From: Thalassia testudinum
Taxonomy: Eukaryota > Streptophyta > Magnoliopsida > Alismatales > Hydrocharitaceae
NCBI GenBank assembly: GCA_037157565.1
Contig: JAZHRO010000012.1
Location: forward strand, 60,007,501 to 60,071,500
Reading direction: 5' to 3'
DNA length: 64,000 nt
Every line of letters starts with the position of its first letter. Position 1 is the first letter of the stretch. Both the position numbers and the translations under genes were made by a program. Below are positions 56,638 to 64,000 of this stretch, piece by piece. Under the pieces are notes generated by a model. It was not told the DNA's origin, did no database searches, and was given only the letters and a program-made list of their open reading frames with translations.

Positions 56638-58859
56638 ATATGTAAATGCAAGTTCCATAGTCATGATTCAAATAAAGTTCATCAAGTTTTGACTTAAACT
56701 CAAAAAGATATGCTTTTTGCACAAGGATCCTCCCTACATGGCGAGGCGTATGCAATCATGGGACCTTGAGTTAGTCTAATAAAAAATTAAAATGTGGCCT
56801 TACACACATGTAAGTGCTCATGAGAATAACACTCAATACCTGTGCCACCTAGGGGCGGTGGCACGAAAAAAGGAAAAGTCGAAGATTTGGGAGAGAGGAA
56901 GTGAACCATCTAGACCATCCCTCAACTCAGAAGGGTACATCTCCTGCCAGGTTGGGGCCAGTCAACTAGGTTTGATCAACCCCAAGCAAGAGGTTGCCAA
57001 TATGGTAGACTCAAATTGTAGGGTAGAAATAAAATAGCTACATTGTGCTTGGGGCGCAGTAGTTAAATAAACCTGGACATTGTGTAATGAAAAATGAATG
57101 GCCATTGTGATTGAATCCTTGAAAATCCTAAATCCTGACATGGATTTCAGTTGGGTATAAATTGAGAAGAAGTTGGAGAAGTCTCTAATGATTGGGATCG
57201 AGATCTTTGGAAAAATCCATGCCGTGATGGGATGAGAAAATTCTTTCGATTGGAAATAAATTCGAAGCTGTTTGTTAGCATCAAAACTCTTCGTAATAGA
57301 GGTTGGGACTGTGCAAACCCTTCGGTCATGTGTTGAGTGTCTCCACACAGACCAAAGTCGTTGATTGCTAGTTCAATAAGTATTGTGTTACGGAGGACAA
57401 TGGATGATCTCGAGGGTGGTTCAAGGTTAAGGAAATTTCCCTTTGTCAGGGAGGTCTTTGTGCATTGAAAACTCTACATGAGGTTCACAACAAAGTGCCC
57501 TTAAAACAAGGGTGATGATTCCACGACTATGATCCCAAGAGATTGCATAACCCAGGGTCTAAGCTAGCATCGCCCTAGAAAAATAGGCTAGTCAAGCTAG
57601 GCAGCCTTGTAGGGGCTCTTGAACCACTAAAGGAAAGTTAAAATACTTAACTAGGGACTCCGGAAGGGAGTCAAAATTAAACAAGCTTGTTAGCTTGACA
57701 AATGATGCCAGAATAAATATAAATGAATCAAGGGAATGGAAACCAGATAAATGCTAAGTGGGGAGTGGGTATATGGGGGAAAAATAAAATTAAAACAACA
57801 ACTACATGCTGTAACCACTCATAAACTGGAACGTTTCCTTCCCATATACCCCTTTTTTTGCCCTGCTAAGCCTTTTGGGTTGACACTATGTTGTTGTCAA
57901 CTTTTTAGCTCATGATGTCAGCACATAGACCAACACCCCTTCGATCTATCCACTACATCCCACGTGCTTGTTTGCAAGAGCTACACCAATGGGTGCGGCA
58001 CTCGCCCTATGGATGGACTTCATCTTGGAGCCCCTTCACCAAGTCCACTACCTAGGGAAGTTACTCCCTTTGGAGGTTTGGGTGGAGAGTTATCTCACCT
58101 GCCTTTTAGGCCTCTTGGATGATTAGGTAGAGTTGTTGTTGGCTCTCGCTGCATCGAGAGTGCTTGGGTGATAAGTGTGTAATGGTTTAGGGAGTTGTTT
58201 GAGTATTCTTTTAGGAATGGTTATATATATTGGTTTATATATACAGCTGACTACTGAAATGTAACTTGGGTTTCACTCTAACTTTTATGTTTTAATTCCT
58301 TTTTCCCGACCCTTTATTTTATATATTTTTATAATATGGTGATGTATTGGAAAAGGGTCCCATGTAGTAACTATGAACTCATGCTAATGTAGCGATGAAA
58401 GAGTTAGGAGAGTCTGTTTTTGATGAAATTCGAAAAATGTATTATCATTAGTGAATAATTTTGTCATGCAAAGTTTCATTTCAAAGTATCTCATGTAGAA
58501 AATGATATAAGTTTGGATGTAGATAATTTTTCTTTCACTTGAGTATAGGCCTACATACATACATACATATTTATTTATTGGATCCAAAGTGAGATATTGT
58601 TGTATTCATTTGCAAAGATCCATTGGTGCATGTTTAGAGCTTCTCTTAACATGGATTTGGATTATATTTAAGATCTTTTTTTGAGTTTTTTGCTTGCTTG
58701 TTTTATTTGTGATTTGGTGAGAATTATGATCTTTTTAGCATAAGATGACTTAAGCCCAGAGCCCATTCGAGTTAAATTATACCCCTAGAAAGTAAGATTT
58801 AGGATGAGTTAGGCCTAAGACAAAGTTTTGATGCATAAATCGACTATTTGAAAAAATAA
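56638..58859. other. Unannotated spacer
   Basis: No recognised coding or element-end signal. A minus-strand frame of 128 codons at 57,348-56,962 matches nothing known to me. A (CATA)4 microsatellite lies at about 58,553-58,570. Confidence 0.35.
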
Positions 58860-59695
58860 CTTGTATGCACCCATCGGTTTGACTTCATCGAACCAACTCT
58901 TGCCCGCGAAAGCCTCTTCCACTCTTCTCTCCTTCGACAAGTACAGGTGCTACAGTAGGGGCCCCAATCAACCCCCTCCCAAGCTCACCGGAGTCTCCTC
59001 TTTACCTCTGGATCTCCTTTGCTTCTCCAATCTCAACATGCATGCCGTCCTTTGGCCTGTAGCGGTTGATCCAGCGAGCTGGAGGTGGCGGCTGGTGGCT
59101 CCTCTGGTCGGCGCTCGCAACGGCCAGCGAGCTTTCCCCTCGTATGTGCAGGCTTCCTCACAGGGTGGCCATTCTGTGAAGATATGCGCAACGAGGTTGG
59201 GGCTATTTGGCATGTGGCAGTGTGGTTTGGTGGAGCGCGGCGGCGTGTGGTGGTGTGGGACGAGGCATGCGGCGATGGAGTTGGTGGTGCATGCAAAGCC
59301 TTCAGACAAGCGGCAATGGGGGATGTGGCTAGCAGCGATCTGATGCCTCGGTGTTTGTGTTGGTCGGGTGGTTTGGTGGTGGCATGTTCGTGTGCGTAGT
59401 TGTGGAGTTGATCTATTTTTTTTCTTTTTTGTTTTGTTGTTTTTGATTGGGGGACTGTGTGAGACCTCGGGCTTCATTCGGCCAAGTCTTTTGACTTTGG
59501 TCAGGAATCGATCTTGGCCTTTTGGTCGATTTACATTGATTCACTCAATGCGATTCTCAAGAATCATCTCGTTGGCACCTTGCCGCATCCATGAGTGCAG
59601 AGTTGACCTCCTTTGGGAAGTGGACTGGTTCCTGATAACTCGTCGTGTCTTTCTTTTTCTTTATCCTTTTTTTTTTGTCTTCTGATAGGTCTACT
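58860..59695 (+). other. GC-rich segment with T-rich 3' end, possible retroposon
   Basis: GC-rich, TGG-rich sequence (58,980-59,400) is followed by TTTTTTTTCTTTTTTG, then about 250 bp ending in a CTTTTTCTTTATCC-T10 tract at about 59,650-59,677. The layout resembles the segment at 1,608-2,580 read on the minus strand. Open frames on both strands are compositional. Confidence 0.25.
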
Positions 59696-60120
59696 TTAGT
59701 GAGCTCAATTAGAGCCTAAGTACATTATCATTGAGATAAGAAATTAATTTAGAGTATACATTATATTAACAAAATTATGTAAGATATACAATTATCATTT
59801 CATGCATTACATCATTATGAAAGGGAAAATTGGATGAAATCTGCATTATATCAATTTAGAATGCCATTTAATTTGTCACATGGAAGAAAAAGAATAATTC
59901 TCCACCTTCCATGTTGAAGGGTTGCCTCTCTCCTAATGAAAAGATTTCCCATGGAGTTTTTGGAAGTTGCATACAAGACAAAAAGGAAAGAAAGAAGAAA
60001 AAAAGGAAACAAATATGTAAACCTTCATCATCTCTCTACCCTCTCTCCCTCACGAATCTCTCTCCCTCAAATTTCTCTCTAATCTCTCCCTTTTTGGCAA
60101 CATAAAATGACGATGTTGTT
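59696..60120. other. Unannotated AT-rich spacer
   Basis: No recognised feature. Confidence 0.4.
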
Positions 60121-61140
60121 TTCTCTTTTCTCTTTATAACAGGCATGAATAGCAACCACAAGGCATCATCTCTTCCTCTCCACAGGGGGGAGGAAACTCC
60201 CTCTGCATCATCATCTTCCTCACTGAGGGTGGATGTCCTCCAACATCCTCTCCTCCCTTGTAGACAGCCACCGAGCATCTTCCTCCAGAGGAGTCTCCCT
60301 TCCTCTCTCCATCTTCACCATGTGCCCACTTTGCTTCACCACCGTGAGCCTTCGTCCTCGACCACGCCCCCGACCGCCACTGCGATCCACCACCAACACC
60401 TTCACCATGTGCCTGCCATTCAGTTAAGTCATCCGGGAATCTTCCTGGACATTTGAAGATCTGCATCGACTCCTCTCCACGACTGTGCCTTCCCTTCTCG
60501 CTGACAAAGATCGACACCGTGCTTCCACCACTGGGTGCTGCCAACTGTGATTCTCCTCTTCACACACCAACGCATCGATAGGAAGGAGCACCGCCTCCCT
60601 CTTCCTCCTTCTCAACAGAGCCACGCCTCCGCCCTCTCCTCCATGCAGTAACTCCTCCAGTGCGCTCTCTCCTCCGCACGAACATAGCCATTCCCTCGTT
60701 GCGCACTCCTAACACGCAATAGCCCCCGCACGCTCCAACCTTCACATGCACCTCCACGTGCAGCCACCCGCATCAGGAGGACATGCTCGACCTCCTTTCC
60801 TTCTTCCTTCTTCTTCACCTGCTACAACCAAGGAGGAACCCAACATCGTCAACCACACACCTCCCTCCTCAGTGTCAACAGCAATCCTCCAACACCATCC
60901 ATCCGCCACTGGAGGCAATGTACGTGTGCACCACCCTCGTGCGACGTGTCCTCAATCACGTGCAACTCCAAGCTGCAACAACAGCCCCATCGCCGCCGCA
61001 CCTCCTCCTTGTCACCGGTGACAACTCTAGCCATCGCACGCCACTGTTCCACCACTAGAGCGTTCCTCTCCGCCAGCCCTACTCCTCCGACGAGCCACGC
61101 CACTAGCCGCGGCTCCCCGTGTGCGCGCAAGTAAGGAAAT
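60121..61140. other. Pyrimidine-rich low-complexity segment
   Basis: The plus strand is dominated by C/T words (CTCCTC, CCACCAC, TTCCTCC) for about 1 kb. Overlapping open frames up to 136 codons occur on both strands, which indicates biased composition rather than a gene. It resembles the leader zones of the LTR-like elements here. Confidence 0.35.
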
Positions 61141-62623
61141 CCACCTCCCCTATTACAGGAGAGGGGGAATTAGATGAAATGAATATAGTTGAAGAGTTAT
61201 TATTTTTGATATAATATTTTATATTGTGGGTAATTGCTCTCAAACCCTCCTACTTCTATATAATTTGTGTGAATGCTTATTCAAGTCATCTTTGATTTCA
61301 TTTGATGCTACAACTTATCACTGAATCGATTTTGCATCATTTAAACTCGTATAACATATTTGAATAATCCACCGCAAATATTGGTAATTTATTGGTTTAT
61401 GCCTCCTTGTAGATACGACTTGATTTTGTGGTTCAATGTCAGTATATTTTTGGTCATTTTTTATTGGAGATTGTCCACCACATAATTTATTGCAACGATA
61501 TAATTTTCATATACATTATTTCTGCAAGCGAAAACCCCCAATCATCTTCCTTTTTTGTTTATGCTTCCCCTGTTTTTTCGAAGAGCAACCTCCCCCTAGT
61601 CGAGGGCGTTGGCACGTCTTTATGTGTCCGTTCCTCCTATTAATGGTAATGATACTTTTCAAAAAAGAAAAAAAAAGAAAAAATAACTTGTATAAACTCC
61701 CAACCTTTTCTAATATACATTTTAGGTTATGATAGTGAATAATTATTATTTATTGATTCTAATGATAGAATTTTTTTTTTTGGATGAAAATTTAATAATA
61801 TCTCAAAGCAACATCTGCCTAGCTTCAAGATAGGTGTAATAGGCTTTCATTAAGGGAAAGTGGTATATATCAATAAAAAGGCTTTAAGCCTTTCAAATAT
61901 CCAAGGAATTGGCATTTAACCTCGCAAGCACAAGATAGAGAATCAACAACGGTTCTCTTTCATCCCCTCTTTACAAACTCTTAATTAATAGACCTGAGGC
62001 TACATGAAAACATTGACAAACATGATCCATACATGGCATTGATCTTTAACCTTCCTTCCTTTGTAATAATGGGGATTGATGTCACCAATGTTACAATGCA
62101 GACAATAATTAGCTAATGGTACAGAATGAACAGTCAATAGTGGGTTCCTACACTAGTTTTAAAAGTCGTATTGATATTCCTAACAGAGTACCTTTGCTTC
62201 CAAACTTTTGGTTCTCGCATCTCTCCTTACTATATGAGTTAAATTAGGCTATATCAAAATGTTGGATTTTAGAGTCTAATTGCATTAATTGAGATGTAAT
62301 TGTTATATGGTGACGTAGAAATTTATGTTGAAATCAGTGAGATCTGATAGAGGTTTTTAGTCTCATACTTGAAGTGGACAAATCTCTTGTTTAGTGCAAA
62401 AGGCTTCTACCTCCCATGACTTATGTAGCAAAGAGTGAGAGGTAGGACTGTGGACCACACATGCACGGGCGTGCGCCCTGCCCCGCCCCAGCCCAGCTCG
62501 GGTTCAAGCTCGAGCTTGGGTGAATCAATTTGAAATTTGGAACTTAGATTCTTTTGCTATAGATTTTAATCTCACAATTTTGACCTGAATTGGACCCGAA
62601 AACCCGGTTGTGGTTCAGTGCTG
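61141..62623. other. Unannotated spacer with a poly-T tract
   Basis: A T11 run at about 61,770-61,782 could be the poly(A) end of a minus-strand retroposon, but no coding or tRNA-like sequence follows it convincingly. Nothing else was recognised. Confidence 0.3.
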
Positions 62624-62624
62624 G

Positions 62625-64000
62625 TGTCAACACCACCTTAAATTGCCAAAAAATATGTATTTCAAGTAAAATTTTAGTCAAGCATTGTTAAAAGGGTGCC
62701 CTGTATGGTACCATTGGATTCCTCTCATCGCAAGCTTTCTGGTGACACTTGTTTCATGCGATTCCGAGTTGTATAGCCCAAGTTATGGCCAAACGAAGTC
62801 AACAGGGACCTAAGTGTAAGGTGGACCCAACCTTAGGGGTATTATAGGTATTTCATGCCACTAATCCTAATCCCAATAGCCTTAAGGCCTATAAAAGGAC
62901 CTCTTTGGGTTCTTTTTATCATCATTAGCCTCTAAGCCTCTCAAATTAAAAGAGGAAGAGAGGAGGAAAATCTTGGATTTTCCTTTCAAAATTAAAAAAT
63001 TTTAAGTTTAGGAACCCGGTTGTAATTGCGAAAAATGCGGGCTTCTCAAAGCAAATTTTGCAAGGCCCGCGATGGCGGAGAGCGAGGGCTGCACGATCCA
63101 GTGGCAGAGCACGGATGCATGCCACGTCGAGCGAGGATAACAAGAGGTGCGTGCGCATAGGCGCGGGCGTGTGCGGGAAGTGTTCGATTGATGCTACGTG
63201 TCACACATCAGGCGCATGTGGGCAGCTATCCGCGGGCGAGCGCACGGGCGAGTGAGCGCACGATGCATGGTGCGTGAGCAGGCACGTCGGGTGGCACATG
63301 CGAGGGCAGTTCGATCTGACTCTGGACCCCTCCCACTATTTCAATTGGTTCGAGGCCTTCCTAACCTCAAATTTCGACAAATAAGGAATCGTTGGAATCG
63401 TATCAACGCGTACTACGCGTTGGTGTAATTTATTTTCATTTTCAATATGTTATCCTTAGTGAAAAATCATAAACATGACTAAATATTTCTAACCCTATTT
63501 TTGGTCCATTCGAATCAAGTTCGACCTTAGTGCGTGTGCGGATTTTGAGGTGAGTGTGGATACTGTCCCCAGGATCTGTGCACACGGTTCGTAGTCATTG
63601 TGACCCTCCGGTGACATTAGGTAGAGCAGTCCCTCTCTTTCCCATGTATTTTGTCTACATGGTGATTTTCTTTACGTAGTGCACTGTTTAGTGTGCGTTC
63701 TTACCTCTTGCTGGGTTTGGAACCCATTTTCGTACTTCTTGCCATTTTGGAGGCACTTGAATATTAAATATGAATGTGGTAAATCAAGTCGATGACTTGG
63801 ATGTGAGTGGTTAATTAGATTTAATTAATTATGAAATTAATTGCAAACAATTCTCATGATAAACGGATTATGTCGCGTTTACACTTTTTGGATATAATCT
63901 TATCATGTGTAAAGCGACTTTAATATGTTTCCCTAGTTTACGGGAACTTTAATAAGAAATAACTGGATTTTATTAAGAGTTAACGATCATATATATCTTG
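62625..64000 (+). mobile_element. Ty3/gypsy-type LTR, running off the window
   Basis: TGTCAACACCACC is a typical gypsy LTR start. About 265 bp downstream is TATAAAAG (62,890-62,897) in TAAGGCCTATAAAAGGACC, then a GC-rich leader (63,060-63,340) and a TAGGTAGAGCAGTCCC block like the one in the other gypsy LTRs. The 3' end is not in the window, so 5' LTR and solo LTR cannot be told apart. Confidence 0.6.
62890..62897 (+). promoter_or_regulatory. TATA box of the right-edge gypsy LTR
   Basis: TATAAAAG, with the 15-bp context TAAGGCCTATAAAAG shared with the element at 39,853-42,565. Confidence 0.6.

Noticed and set aside
60134..60544. Minus-strand 136-codon frame as a gene
   Set aside because: Extreme pyrimidine bias leaves both strands open over the same DNA; no domain is visible.

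Overview
The window is transposon-dense nuclear DNA from a flowering plant. It is AT-rich with GC-rich islands. The elements are typical plant families: L1-type LINEs with a zf-RVT tail, Ty1/copia and Ty3/gypsy LTR elements primed by initiator tRNA-Met, and CACTA (En/Spm) elements with a plant transposase_24 remnant. The host gene scraps are plant-like (DUF632 protein, katanin p80, ribosomal protein S6, rhodanese). I cannot place the species; a monocot or magnoliid would fit but is not shown. I found no intact protein-coding gene.

Layout. 0-5.3 kb: SINE-like pieces, a decayed copia reverse transcriptase and a CACTA terminus with a 54-bp tandem duplication. 5.4-11.9 kb: exon-like scraps, one resembling ribosomal protein S6, split by a 5'-truncated LINE (LINE-1, 6461-9608) with a clear 14-bp target duplication. 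11.9-16.2 kb: a Ty3/gypsy element with a 2.7-kb 5' LTR, primer site, damaged gag and only the last 327 bp of its 3' LTR. 16.2-25.0 kb: a rhodanese-like exon, a gypsy LTR stub, and a second LINE (LINE-2) split by a 4.36-kb LTR-like insertion flanked by AGGCCT. 25.0-29.5 kb: a reverse-oriented copia element cut off in its reverse transcriptase, with a palindrome-rich insertion in its leader. 32.6-42.8 kb: a large inverted repeat whose arms carry a regular array of 25-nt hairpins, enclosing two diverged direct repeats; a 2.7-kb solo LTR-like element interrupts the right arm. 43.0-47.5 kb: CACTA ends and a solo copy of the same gypsy LTR. 50.6-52.8 kb: a broken DUF632 exon, a katanin p80 exon and a tRNA-Gly-like pseudogene. 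52.9-56.6 kb: CACTA remnants around a reverse-oriented copia-like solo LTR. 62.6 kb to the end: another gypsy LTR running off the window.

Nothing works together as a pathway; the region is a record of nested insertion and decay. Two signals stand out. The palindrome (C)AGACGTCT(G) is clustered in LTRs of at least two unrelated families. A 25-nt hairpin is repeated at about 39-bp spacing in both arms of the inverted repeat at 32.6-42.8 kb.
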